A DNA stretch of 16,195 nt from JBBSVE01 sp038233815 (lineage in GTDB: Bacteria; Pseudomonadota; Alphaproteobacteria; Rhodobacterales; Rhodobacteraceae). The stretch is from contig JBBSVE010000068.1 in assembly GCA_038233815.1 (NCBI GenBank), positions 1 through 16,195 of the forward strand, in the 5' to 3' direction. The notes beneath the pieces were generated by a model that was given only the letters and a program-made list of their open reading frames with translations, was not told the DNA's origin and made no database searches. Each line of letters starts with the position of its first letter. Within the stretch, counting starts at the first letter, position 1. This document shows positions 1 to 7,634 of the stretch, in pieces. The translations under genes and the position numbers were made by a program.

Positions 1-87
1 GACAGGGGTGCGGCGGCGTGCTACGGCTGACACGACGCTCCGCCGTCTACGGGCCGGGCGCGCCTTCGGCCTGAGACGGACCCTTGC

Positions 88-762
88 ATGAAGATACTTG
101 TGATCGAAGACGACGCCACGACCGGCGCCTATATCGCCGACGGGCTGCGCGAGGAGGGGCATACGGTCGACCTGATGAAAAGCGGGTCGGAGGGTCTGAT
201 CCAGGCCAGCATCGCGAGCTATGACGTGCTGGTGGTCGACCGGATGCTGCCAGGCCTCGACGGCTTGTCGGTGGTCAAGACCTTGCGCGGGGCGAAGAAC
301 CGCGCGCCGGTCCTGATGCTGACGGCGCTGGGCGGGGTGGACGACCGGATCGAAGGGCTGAACGCGGGCGCCGACGACTATCTTGTGAAGCCGTTCGCAT
401 TCGGAGAGCTGTCCGCCCGGATCGCGGCGCTGGGCCGCCGCCCGCAGATGCCCGATGCGCCGGTGACCCTGCAGGCCCGCGATCTGGAGATGGACCTTCT
501 GACCCGGCGGGTGACGCGGGCGGGCCAGACCATCGATCTGCTGCCGCGCGAGTTTGCGCTGCTGGAGCATCTGTTGCGCCGAAAGGGCCGCGTGCAGACC
601 CGCACCATGCTGCTGGAGGCGGTCTGGGACATCCATTTCGATCCCCAGACCAACGTCGTGGAAACCCATGTCAGCCGGTTGCGCGCCAAGGTCGACAAGC
701 CCTTCGCCACCGACCTGATCGTCACCGTGCGGGGATCGGGCTACCGGATCGAGGCGGAATGA
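88..762 (+). CDS. OmpR/PhoB-family response regulator
   Basis: This is a 224-residue cytoplasmic transcription factor of a two-component system. The N-terminal receiver domain (about 1-115) has the acidic pair D8/D9, the phospho-acceptor D51 in VVDRMLPG, the switch threonine T79 and the conserved K101 in the LVKPFAF segment. The C-terminal winged-helix domain (about 125-224) has the family pattern LLPREFALLEHL, then ETHVSRLRAKVD and RGSGYRI near the end. The length is normal for the family. The stop codon overlaps the start of the histidine kinase gene by ATGA, so the two are translationally coupled and are partners. The ribosome site is weak (GGAC about ten bases before the ATG). The target genes are not identifiable; the QseB/PmrA/TctD-like receiver is typical of envelope-signal or nutrient sensors. 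Family certain, specific role unknown. Confidence 0.95.
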   Translation: MKILVIEDDATTGAYIADGLREEGHTVDLMKSGSEGLIQASIASYDVLVVDRMLPGLDGLSVVKTLRGAKNRAPVLMLTALGGVDDRIEGLNAGADDYLVKPFAFGELSARIAALGRRPQMPDAPVTLQARDLEMDLLTRRVTRAGQTIDLLPREFALLEHLLRRKGRVQTRTMLLEAVWDIHFDPQTNVVETHVSRLRAKVDKPFATDLIVTVRGSGYRIEAE

Positions 763-2102
763 CACCGGGCCTGCGCCGCTCCACCCCGGTCCGGCTGACG
801 GCGGTTCTGATCGCGGTCTTCACGCTTTCCACCATCGTGAGCTTTGCCATCGCCTACGGGGTGGTCCGGCGATCCTCGGACGCCGCCCTCCGCACCCAGT
901 CGGTGCAGGAGTTCAACAGCTACCGCCGGATGGCGAACCAGTCCCAGCTTATCGCGCGGCTCCTGAACGAGGCGGTGACGATCCCGCCGAAATCGCTGAT
1001 CCTGCACTACCGCTCCGACAAGGGCGTGCTCATCACCAATGTGCCGGGCCTGCCGCCGCTGTCCAACGGCGACATCGTGCTGCCCAAGGACATACCCCTG
1101 CCGGGGGAGACGCTGGCCGACAGCTATCTCGTGATCTCGGGCCGGGCAGGGACCGGGGATCTGACGCTGGCGCGGAACCGCGAACATATTGCGCGGCTGT
1201 GGGAGATATTCTCCATCGTGGCGCTGGTCAGCCTCATTCCCACGCTTCTCGTCGGGTCGGTGGTGGGCATCGCCATGGCGCGCGGCGCCTCCACGCGGGT
1301 GGAGCGGATACGCGCCACGCTGACCGACCTTACGCAGGGGCGGCTCACCGCGCGGGTGGAGGGGACCGACGGCGCCGACGATCTGAGCCAGATCGGCGAG
1401 GCGGTGAACCGGATGGCGCTGGCCCAAGAGGCGTCGCTGGCGTCGCTTCGGCAGGTCTCCACTGACATCGCGCACGATCTGAAGACCCCGATCCAGCGCG
1501 TGTCGGTGCTGCTCGACCGGCTGCGCGAAGATCGGCTGACCGCGCCGCAGCAGGCGCTGGTGGACCGCGCGAGGGACGAGACGGGGCAGATCGTGCGGAC
1601 GTTTCAGTCGCTCCTCCAGATCGCGCAGCTCGAAGGCGGTCAGGCGCGGGAGGGGTTCGCGGAGGTCGACCTCGGCGCCATCGTGGGCGGCATCGTGGAC
1701 GTCTACGAGCCCGCGGCGGAGGAAGCGGGCCACTTGCTGCAATGGATGGCCCCGTCAGATCCCTGCCGGGTGCGGGGGGAGCGGAACCTTTTGGGTCAGG
1801 TCGCGGCCAACCTGATCGAGAACGCGCTGCGCCACACACCGCCCGGCACGAACGTCACGGTCGCGGTTCAGTCGGACGGGGGAACCGTCCTCAGCGTCAC
1901 GGATACCGGACCGGGGATCCCGGCGGGCGAGCGCGGCAACGTCCTGCAACGGCTCTACCGGCTGGAGCGAAGCCGGACGAGCGACGGCTCCGGCCTCGGC
2001 CTGTCGCTGGTCGCGGCAATCTGCGAGCTGCACGGCGCGACGCTGACCTTGAGCAATGCGGGGCCGGGTCTGGCGGTGCGGATCGCCTTTCCGCCGGTCT
2101 GA
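759..2102 (+). CDS. Sensor histidine kinase (HAMP, HisKA, HATPase)
   Basis: This is a 447-residue inner-membrane sensor kinase that phosphorylates the response regulator just upstream. A first membrane segment lies at about 13-36 and a second at about 148-175; between them is a periplasmic domain of about 110 residues with no recognisable sensor fold. A HAMP linker follows (about 175-228). The dimerisation domain carries the phospho-acceptor H239 in DIAHDLKTPIQR. The ATP-binding domain has the N box around N351-N355 (NLIENALRH), the G1 box DTGPGIP at 382-388 and the G2 box GSGLGLSL at 410-417. All catalytic elements are present, so it should be active. The signal is unknown. It ends 5 bp from the convergent MFS gene, so its position next to the efflux genes does not by itself show a functional link. 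Confidence 0.95.
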   Translation: MTPGLRRSTPVRLTAVLIAVFTLSTIVSFAIAYGVVRRSSDAALRTQSVQEFNSYRRMANQSQLIARLLNEAVTIPPKSLILHYRSDKGVLITNVPGLPPLSNGDIVLPKDIPLPGETLADSYLVISGRAGTGDLTLARNREHIARLWEIFSIVALVSLIPTLLVGSVVGIAMARGASTRVERIRATLTDLTQGRLTARVEGTDGADDLSQIGEAVNRMALAQEASLASLRQVSTDIAHDLKTPIQRVSVLLDRLREDRLTAPQQALVDRARDETGQIVRTFQSLLQIAQLEGGQAREGFAEVDLGAIVGGIVDVYEPAAEEAGHLLQWMAPSDPCRVRGERNLLGQVAANLIENALRHTPPGTNVTVAVQSDGGTVLSVTDTGPGIPAGERGNVLQRLYRLERSRTSDGSGLGLSLVAAICELHGATLTLSNAGPGLAVRIAFPPV

Positions 2103-2107
2103 TCCGG

Positions 2108-3667
2108 TCAGTGCCCGGAGGAGGGCGCACCCTTGGCGGGCGCAGGCTTGCGCATCATCACGGAGAATACGGCAAGGCTCGCGAAAAGACCGGCCAGCAG
2201 GGTGAACACGTCGATGAAGGACATGACGCTCGCCTGCTGCATCACCCGCCCTGCCATCTGCGCCACGGCCGCCGACTGTCCGTCATAACCGTGGGCGGTC
2301 GCGTTGCGGGCCATGAGGTCCATCTGCCGCGCGGCCTCCCCGTTCGACCAGGTGAGGCTTTCGGTCAGCCGCGCGTAATGCAGATCGCCCCGGTCGGTCA
2401 GCAGCGTGTTGATGACCGCGAGCCCCACCGCCCCGCCAAGGTTCCGGGTCAGATTGTAGAGCCCCGACGCGCCTTTCATCTTGGACAGCGGCAGGGTGCC
2501 GAGGGCGAGGTTGTTGATCGGCACCATGCAGAGCATCAAAGACACCCCGCGCAGCACCTGCGGCCAGAGAAGCTCATTGAAATCCCAGTCCGGCGTCATG
2601 CCGGTCAGCATCCACGTGCTGGCGGCAAAGCCCAGAAAGCCGATCAGAAGCATCAAGCGCAGATCCATCCGAACCGACAGGAACCCCGCGACCGGCGCCG
2701 TGCAGAACATCGCAAGGCCGGAGACGAACACCGCCTCGCCGATCATAAGGCTGTCATAACCCCGGATCCGCCCGAGATAGAGCGGGTAGAGGTAGGTGAG
2801 CCCGTAAAGTCCGATCCCCATGACGAAGGAGAAGGTGGAGCCGAAGGCGAAGTTCACGTTGCCGAACGCAGAAAGGTCCACGATCGGCTCGTCCCGCGTC
2901 AACGCGCGCCAGAAGAAGGCGACACCCCCCACCACCATCGCGATTGCAAACACGCGCACCGTGCCGTCGTTCAGCCAGTCGTTCGACGGACCCTCCTCCA
3001 GCACATATTCCATCGAGCCGAGGAGCGCGATCATCGCAACCAGCCCCCACCAGTCGAACCGGGAGGCGAGCTTCCAGTCCGGCTTGTCGAAGTCGATCAG
3101 GTTCCACGCCGCGATGGCCACGCAGATACCGGGGATCACGTTGACGAGGAACAGCCAGTGCCAGGACAGTGCGTGGCTCAGAAGGCCACCGACGGTCGGC
3201 CCCACGGTCGGCGCCAGCGTCGCGATCAGGCCGATGATCGGCGACACGATAGCGCGCTTGGACGGCGGAAAGATCGTGAAGGCTGCCGCAAACACCGACG
3301 GGATCATCCCGCCCCCGAGAAACCCCTGCAAGGCGCGGTAAATGATCATCTGGTCGATGTTCGTGGCCGTGGCGCACAGGAAGCTCGACGCGGTGAAGCC
3401 GGTGGCCGCAACCGTGAAGAGGATGCGCGTCGACATCACCCTGCTCAAAAATCCCGACAGCGGGATCATGATGACCTCTGCGATGAGATAAGCCGTCTGG
3501 ACCCACGAAATCTCGTCCGGGGAGGCCGCGAGACCCGCCTGAATGTCGCTGAGGCTGGCGGAGACGATCTGGATGTCGAGGATCGCCATGAACATGCCGA
3601 AGACCATCGCAAAGAACGCGAAGATGCGCCGGCGGGTCAGCGGTTCGGCCTCCATCGGGGGCGCCAC
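2108..3667 (-). CDS. emrB: DHA2-family MFS drug efflux pump, EmrB/QacA type
   Basis: This is a 519-residue inner-membrane proton antiporter of the 14-TM DHA2 group, which exports hydrophobic drugs and toxicants. TM1 ends with the family motif containing D31 (LDIQIV), and TM2 is preceded by the SWVQTAYLIAE segment. The antiporter motif C is seen in TM5 as the GPTVGGLLSHALSWHWLF stretch. Hydrophobic segments run to the C-terminus, which ends in a short basic tail. The start is a GTG at 3667: GGAG lies 9 bases upstream, overlapping the stop of the adaptor gene. An ATG four codons later is possible. The gap to the adaptor gene is 6 bp, so the pair is one operon working as an EmrAB-type pump; an outer-membrane channel (TolC type) is not in the window. 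The substrate cannot be read from sequence. Confidence 0.93.
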   Translation of the reverse strand: MAPPMEAEPLTRRRIFAFFAMVFGMFMAILDIQIVSASLSDIQAGLAASPDEISWVQTAYLIAEVIMIPLSGFLSRVMSTRILFTVAATGFTASSFLCATATNIDQMIIYRALQGFLGGGMIPSVFAAAFTIFPPSKRAIVSPIIGLIATLAPTVGPTVGGLLSHALSWHWLFLVNVIPGICVAIAAWNLIDFDKPDWKLASRFDWWGLVAMIALLGSMEYVLEEGPSNDWLNDGTVRVFAIAMVVGGVAFFWRALTRDEPIVDLSAFGNVNFAFGSTFSFVMGIGLYGLTYLYPLYLGRIRGYDSLMIGEAVFVSGLAMFCTAPVAGFLSVRMDLRLMLLIGFLGFAASTWMLTGMTPDWDFNELLWPQVLRGVSLMLCMVPINNLALGTLPLSKMKGASGLYNLTRNLGGAVGLAVINTLLTDRGDLHYARLTESLTWSNGEAARQMDLMARNATAHGYDGQSAAVAQMAGRVMQQASVMSFIDVFTLLAGLFASLAVFSVMMRKPAPAKGAPSSGH

Positions 3668-3673
3668 GTCCGG

Positions 3674-4837
3674 TTACTCCGCCGCGACGATGGCGCCGAT
3701 GCCGGTGCGGCTGTCGATCTCCACGACCGTGGAAAGGCCCGCGCGCATCTGCTGGCGGACGGACGGGTCGTCGAGCGCCACGCGGACGCCCACGCGCTGC
3801 ACGATCTTGGTGAAGTTTCCCGTCGCATTGTCGGGCGGCAAGAGCGAGAAGGTGGACCCCGTTGCGGGCGATACCGACGTCACATGGCCGGCAAAAGTCT
3901 GGCCCCCCAGCGCGTCGATGGAGACATGCGCCACCGCCCCGGGGTGGATCTCGCCCAGCTGCGTTTCCTTGTAGAACGCCTCGACATAAATGCTGTCCGC
4001 GGGCACCACCGCGGCCGTCCTCGCGCCCGGGCTCACCAGATCGCCGAGCTTCACGGAGAGGTTGGTGAAGGTGCCGTCGACCGACGCACGCAGCACGGTC
4101 AGGTCGAGATTGCGCTCCGCCTGCGCGACCGCCAGCGCAAATTCGCGCTTCTGGTTCGCGATCTCGGCGCGCTGGGCCTCGATGACACCGACCTGCGCCT
4201 CCGCCGCGGCTATCCCCGCATCCGCGCCCGACGCATCCGCCTTGGCCGACGCCAGCGCATCCAGCGCATCGTCGAGCGAGGCTTGGCTCGCCACCGCGTT
4301 CCTCGCCAGTCCCTGCGTCCGGTCGAGCCGGGTCTGCGCATTGTGGACCGCGATGTCGACCGCCGCGCGCCGGGCCCGCGCCTCGGCCACCGCCGCCTTG
4401 GCGGCCACGACCTGCGCGTCGATCCGCGCCAGCGTGTCGGTCAGCGTCGCGGCCCGGTTCTTCGCGACTTCGACCGCGATCATGTCATCCCCGTCGTCGA
4501 GCCGGATGACCGGCTGGCCGGCTTTGACGCGGTCATTTTCCTTGAACAGGATCTGGCTTACATAGCCTTGGATGCGCGGCGACAGGACCGTGATGTCGGC
4601 CTGCAGATAGGCGTCGTCCGTCTTTACCATGAAGCGCCCGACGGTCCAGTATTGATGTCCGTAAAAGGCCCCCGCCGTGGCGGCCAGGATGAAGGCGAGG
4701 CCGAAGACATAGGGCTTCACGTTGCGTTTTTTCACCGTCGGCAGCGGCACCGTCTCGGCGACGGACGCGGGCGTCATCTCCCGGAACGGGGCCACCTTGC
4801 TGGCGCTTGCCTTCATGGTGCTGTCGTGACGTGCCAT
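3674..4837 (-). CDS. emrA: HlyD/EmrA-family membrane fusion protein
   Basis: This is a 387-residue periplasmic adaptor, anchored by one N-terminal membrane segment (about 42-60), that links the MFS pump to an outer-membrane channel. After the anchor comes the EmrA-like TDDAYLQADI segment, a lipoyl half-motif (SPRIQGYV...KENDRVKAGQPV), a long Ala-rich coiled-coil hairpin (about 115-235), the second lipoyl half (LRASVDGTFTNL) and a beta-barrel domain. The family signature GSTFSLLPPDNATGNFTKIV is present near the C-terminus. I place the start at 4837 (MARHDSTM) because an ATG at 4918 would put the first operator palindrome and the likely promoter inside the coding region. The ribosome site there is only GGAA-like. 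The gene is divergent from the TetR gene, which probably controls it. Confidence 0.92.
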   Translation of the reverse strand: MARHDSTMKASASKVAPFREMTPASVAETVPLPTVKKRNVKPYVFGLAFILAATAGAFYGHQYWTVGRFMVKTDDAYLQADITVLSPRIQGYVSQILFKENDRVKAGQPVIRLDDGDDMIAVEVAKNRAATLTDTLARIDAQVVAAKAAVAEARARRAAVDIAVHNAQTRLDRTQGLARNAVASQASLDDALDALASAKADASGADAGIAAAEAQVGVIEAQRAEIANQKREFALAVAQAERNLDLTVLRASVDGTFTNLSVKLGDLVSPGARTAAVVPADSIYVEAFYKETQLGEIHPGAVAHVSIDALGGQTFAGHVTSVSPATGSTFSLLPPDNATGNFTKIVQRVGVRVALDDPSVRQQMRAGLSTVVEIDSRTGIGAIVAAE

Positions 4838-4865
4838 CGTTCCATTCCCGGACTTGCTGTATATG

Positions 4866-4885
4866 ATCGAACCACCCGGTTCGAC
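4866..4885. promoter_or_regulatory. Probable TetR operator 1 (near-perfect palindrome)
   Basis: Half-sites ATCGAACC and GGTTCGAC are separated by ACCC. The arms match as inverted repeats at 7 of 8 positions. The site lies on the likely transcription start of the emrAB operon, a position that fits repression. Assignment to the adjacent TetR protein is inferred from location and symmetry. Confidence 0.8.
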
Positions 4886-4923
4886 GGTTGACATAGGCGG
4901 ACCGAGGCCCCAGTTCAAGCGAT

Positions 4924-4943
4924 ATCGAACCGAGGGGTTCGAT
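4924..4943. promoter_or_regulatory. Probable TetR operator 2 (perfect palindrome)
   Basis: Half-sites ATCGAACC and GGTTCGAT form perfect 8-bp inverted arms around the spacer GAGG. It shares its half-site and 4-bp spacing with operator 1; the centres are 58 bp apart. It lies 31 bp before the TetR start codon, which fits autorepression. Confidence 0.8.
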
Positions 4944-4974
4944 TCATCGGGCCACGGACCGGAGGGGCAAAGTC

Positions 4975-5628
4975 ATGCAGGAAAAGACAGCAAGATGCGC
5001 AGACCGGGCGCGATCCCGTCACGCCGCTGGCACTGATCCCGTCAAGCGTGACCAGATCCTCGAAGGCGCGCATGACGTTTTCACACGAGCCGGCTTTGAC
5101 GCGACCAGCATGGCCGACATCTGCGCGGCGGCCGGTGTTTCCAAAGGCACGCTCTACGTCTATTTCTCCGACAAGACCGACCTCTTCGAGGCGCTGGTGG
5201 AGCGGGAGCGCGACCGGATCTTCGGCGACATGACGCGGATCCTCGAAGCACCCGGCGCCATCGCGGATAAACTCACCGCCTTCGGCATGGCCACAGCCCG
5301 CGCGATGTGCTCCGAGCCGGTCGTGCGGGCACAAAGGATCGTGCTTGGCATCTGCGCCCGGATGCCCGACCTCGCCGCCGCCTTTTACGACCGCGGCGGC
5401 AATCGCGGCAAACGCCTGCTGATCGCCGCGTTCGAGAGGGAAATCGCCGACGGCACCCTCAGGATCGACGACGTGCCCCTCGCCGCCGCCCAGTTTCAGG
5501 AGCTCGCCTCCGCCGGCCTGATGCGCCCCCGCCTCTTCGGCTACATGACCGAGCCCCCCGACGACGCCCGCCTGCGCACGACCGTCGCATCCGCCGTCGC
5601 CATGTTTCTCGCTGCCTACGCCCCCTGA
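4975..5628 (+). CDS. TetR-family repressor, AefR-like, of the efflux operon
   Basis: This is a 217-residue DNA-binding dimer expected to repress the divergent emrAB genes and itself. The N-terminal helix-turn-helix domain (about 24-70) has the family pattern: KRDQILEGAHDVFTRAGF, then SMADICAAAGVSKGTLYVYF and KTDLFEALV. The C-terminal ligand domain resembles the AefR-like group (VRAQRIVLGICARMPDLAAAFY). Start choice: the ATG at 4975 has GGAGGGG 7 bases upstream; the first about 22 residues are basic and poorly conserved-looking, so a later start is not excluded. The inducer is unknown, probably a substrate of the pump. It is convergent with the sugar-transporter ATPase gene. Confidence 0.93.
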   Translation: MQEKTARCADRARSRHAAGTDPVKRDQILEGAHDVFTRAGFDATSMADICAAAGVSKGTLYVYFSDKTDLFEALVERERDRIFGDMTRILEAPGAIADKLTAFGMATARAMCSEPVVRAQRIVLGICARMPDLAAAFYDRGGNRGKRLLIAAFEREIADGTLRIDDVPLAAAQFQELASAGLMRPRLFGYMTEPPDDARLRTTVASAVAMFLAAYAP

Positions 5629-5639
5629 TCCCTTTTTCT

Positions 5640-5696
5640 GTCCTCAAATATCCTCGGGGTGAGCGCGGAACGCGCGAGGGGGCGAGCCCCCTCCCT
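5640..5696. repeat. GC-rich intergenic palindromic element, possible bidirectional terminator
   Basis: The stretch lies between the convergent TetR and ABC ATPase genes. It begins with CCTCAAATATCCTCGGGGTG and then has two adjacent hairpins: GCGCG-GAA-CGCGC (5663-5675) and GAGGGGG-CGAG-CCCCCTC (5676-5693). No clear T-run follows on either strand, so classical intrinsic termination is uncertain. The layout resembles a dispersed intergenic element I recall from Rhodobacteraceae genomes; only one copy is in this window, so repetition cannot be shown here. Confidence 0.5.
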
Positions 5697-5709
5697 TACG
5701 CCCCCGAAG

Positions 5710-6480
5710 TCATGCCGCAGCCTCCTCCGGCACCTTCGCCCCGGTCATGAAGGCCACCGCGTCCGACATCGAATAGTCGTCAGGCTTGATCACGCAGAGC
5801 CGCTTGCCAAGCCGGTGAATGTGGATCCGGTCCGCCACCTCGAACACATGCGGCATGTTGTGGCTGATGAGGATGATCGGAATGCCCCGCCCGCGCACGT
5901 CTCGGATCAGCTCCAGCACCTTGCGGCTTTCCTTCACCCCCAGCGCCGCTGTCGGCTCGTCGAGGATCACGACCTTGGACCCGAACGCCGCCGCCCGCGC
6001 AACGGCGACACCCTGCCGCTGACCGCCCGACAGGGTCTCCACAGCCTGATTGATGTTCTGGATCGTCATCAGGCCCAGCTCGGTCAGCTTGTCCCTCGCA
6101 AACCGCTCCATCCGCGGCCGGTCGAGCTGGCGAAAGACCGATCCCATGAGCCCCGGTTTGCGCAGCTCCCGCCCCATGAACATGTTGTCCGCGATCGACA
6201 GCGCCGGCGACATGGCGAGCGTCTGATAGACCGTCTCGATCCCCGCCCCCCGCGCCTCGATGGGGGAGGTAAAGCGCACCTTCTTGCCGTCGAGAAACAC
6301 CTCGCCCTCGTCCGGCACCACAGCACCCGACACCGCCTTGATGAGCGTCGATTTCCCCGCCCCGTTGTCGCCGATCACGGCAAGGATCTCGCCCGGATAA
6401 AGCTCGAAATCGCAATGGTCGAGCGCTGTAACGCGGCCGTAACGCTTCACGAGGCCGACACCTCTCAGAAGGGGTTCCAT
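5710..6480 (-). CDS. frcA: Sugar ABC transporter ATP-binding protein, FrcA-like
   Basis: This 256-residue cytoplasmic ATPase powers the sugar-class importer encoded with it. It has a single nucleotide-binding domain: Walker A GDNGAGKST (37-45), Q-loop near VYQTLAM (84-90), signature LSGGQRQ (150-156), Walker B VVILDEP (170-176) with catalytic E175, and the switch histidine H207. Having one domain, rather than the two fused domains of RbsA/XylG, matches the Frc type of alphaproteobacteria. The start at 6480 (MEPLLRG) shares its A with the TGA of the permease gene; the longer frame from 6558 runs inside the permease and is rejected. The substrate is not fixed by this subunit. The symbol is by family similarity only. 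Confidence 0.9.
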   Translation of the reverse strand: MEPLLRGVGLVKRYGRVTALDHCDFELYPGEILAVIGDNGAGKSTLIKAVSGAVVPDEGEVFLDGKKVRFTSPIEARGAGIETVYQTLAMSPALSIADNMFMGRELRKPGLMGSVFRQLDRPRMERFARDKLTELGLMTIQNINQAVETLSGGQRQGVAVARAAAFGSKVVILDEPTAALGVKESRKVLELIRDVRGRGIPIILISHNMPHVFEVADRIHIHRLGKRLCVIKPDDYSMSDAVAFMTGAKVPEEAAA

Positions 6481-7550
6481 CACGCCGCCGCCTTTCTGAT
6501 CCACTGGTCCACCGCAACCGCCGCGATGATGAGCACGCCGATCAGCAGATAGGTCCACTGCGGGTCGGTCCCGTACATGCCCAGACCCAGCGAGAATACG
6601 CCCACGATCAGCGCCCCGAACATCATTCCGAGGATAGACCCGCGCCCGCCGAACAGGCTAATCCCGCCGATCACCACCGCTGTGATGCTCTCGATATTGG
6701 CGAATTGCCCGGAGGTCGGCGACACCGACCCCAGGCGCCCGATCAGCGCCCAGCCCGCTATGGCGCAGATCAACCCCGACAGCGCATAGACCGAGATCAG
6801 GACGCGGCTCACCTTGACCCCCGCCAACGCCGCCGCCTCGGGATCGTCGCCGACGGCATAGACATGGCGCCCCCAGGCGGTCTGGTTCAGCACATAGGCA
6901 AAGATCACCACCAGCAGCACCATGACGATCCCGCCATAGGTCAGCACCGCACCGCCAACACGGATGGTGTGGCCGAAGAACTGCAGCAGCGGGGCCTGCG
7001 TCTCGATATCCTGCGCGCGGATCGTCTCGTTCCCGGAATAGAGGAAATTCGCCGCCAGAACGATCTGCCACATGCCCAGCGTCACGATGAAGGGTGGTAG
7101 CCGCACCCGTGCCACGAGGAAGCCGTTGACGGCCCCGATGGCCGACCCCACGCAAAGCCCGGCCAGAACGGCAACGGGGGCGGGCAGGCCGTATCGAAAG
7201 GTGAACTGGCCCATCACCACCGAACTCAGCACCATGATCGCGCCCACCGACAGATCGATCCCCGCGGTCAGGATCACAAGCGACTGCGCGGTGCCCACAA
7301 TGCCCGTGATCGCCACCTGCTGAAGGATCAGCGTCAGCGCATAGGCGGAAAAGAATCGCCCCCCGAGGATCATGCCGAACACCGCGACCGCCGCCAGCAG
7401 CACCATGAGCGGCACGATCCACGGCGTCTGGTGCAGCAGGGTCTGGAACCGCTGGACCGGCGATTTCCGGGGGGCGAACTCGGCCACCGCACTCGGGCCG
7501 GAATGGACCCCCATCTCGAACCCCTGCGGGCCCCGCGTCTCTGCTGGCAT
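6480..7550 (-). CDS. frcC: Sugar ABC transporter permease, FrcC/RbsC-like
   Basis: This is a 356-residue inner-membrane permease of the BPD_transp_2 (ribose/fructose/xylose) class. After about 40 cytoplasmic residues, hydrophobic segments begin at about 44-64 and continue to the C-terminus. The diagnostic TAGIDLSVG motif is at 95-103, and the late GGRGSILG segment with the following helices is typical of the family. The start at 7550 is set by GGAGG at 7556-7560, five bases upstream; a longer frame to 7607 lacks such a site and runs into the intergenic hairpin. It overlaps the ATPase gene by one base. It forms the membrane channel for the solute delivered by the binding protein. Confidence 0.9.
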   Translation of the reverse strand: MPAETRGPQGFEMGVHSGPSAVAEFAPRKSPVQRFQTLLHQTPWIVPLMVLLAAVAVFGMILGGRFFSAYALTLILQQVAITGIVGTAQSLVILTAGIDLSVGAIMVLSSVVMGQFTFRYGLPAPVAVLAGLCVGSAIGAVNGFLVARVRLPPFIVTLGMWQIVLAANFLYSGNETIRAQDIETQAPLLQFFGHTIRVGGAVLTYGGIVMVLLVVIFAYVLNQTAWGRHVYAVGDDPEAAALAGVKVSRVLISVYALSGLICAIAGWALIGRLGSVSPTSGQFANIESITAVVIGGISLFGGRGSILGMMFGALIVGVFSLGLGMYGTDPQWTYLLIGVLIIAAVAVDQWIRKAAA

Positions 7551-7555
7551 GAGCG

Positions 7556-7560
7556 CCTCC
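7556..7560 (-). promoter_or_regulatory. Ribosome binding site of the sugar permease gene
   Basis: GGAGG on the minus strand, five bases before the ATG at 7550. It decides that start over the upstream in-frame start at 7607. Confidence 0.75.
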
Positions 7561-7592
7561 CCACGGATAGCCCCCGCCGGGGGCCGGTGTGA

Positions 7593-7617
7593 CGGGGGGG
7601 CGATCACCGCCCCCCCG
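7593..7617 (-). terminator. Strong hairpin between binding-protein and permease genes
   Basis: A perfect 9-bp inverted repeat, CGGGGGGGC and GCCCCCCCG, flanks a 7-base loop in the 84-bp gap between the binding-protein and permease genes. There is no T-run after it. In binding-protein-first ABC operons such a hairpin commonly stabilises the upstream mRNA or attenuates read-through so that the binding protein is made in excess. That role is inferred here. Confidence 0.55.
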
Positions 7618-7634
7618 CAGGTCGTACGCTCAGA

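Larger units (their letters stand above)
4838..4974. promoter_or_regulatory. Divergent emrAB / tetR control region
   Basis: This 137-bp gap holds the promoters of both the efflux operon (minus) and the TetR gene (plus). On the minus strand a candidate promoter is TTGAAC (4918-4913), a 17-base spacer and TATGTC (4895-4890), which would start transcription inside the first palindrome. On the plus strand a consensus-like TTGACA lies at 4888-4893, but no good -10 follows at 16-18 bases, so the tetR promoter is undefined. A strong ribosome site GGAGGGG at 4961-4967 serves the TetR gene. Two 20-bp palindromes are listed separately. Confidence 0.7.

Noticed and set aside
1..87. Possible C-terminal end of an upstream gene (frame 1 stop at 28-30)
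   Set aside because: Only nine codons are visible, so no protein can be supported. The ACGGC/GCCGT pairing at 23-46 is too short to call a terminator.
1742..4891. Open frame of 1049 codons on the plus strand opposite emrAB
   Set aside because: It runs antisense to two clear genes and through the kinase gene, is full of His, Arg and Gln with no family resemblance, and is a product of high GC content.
4838..4918. Upstream ATG at 4918 as start of the EmrA-like gene
   Set aside because: It would place the first operator palindrome and the candidate promoter inside the coding region, and the added residues look non-coding.
5459..5750. Overlapping Arg-rich frames around the end of the TetR gene
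   Set aside because: Frame shadows of the TetR gene and the GC-rich repeat.
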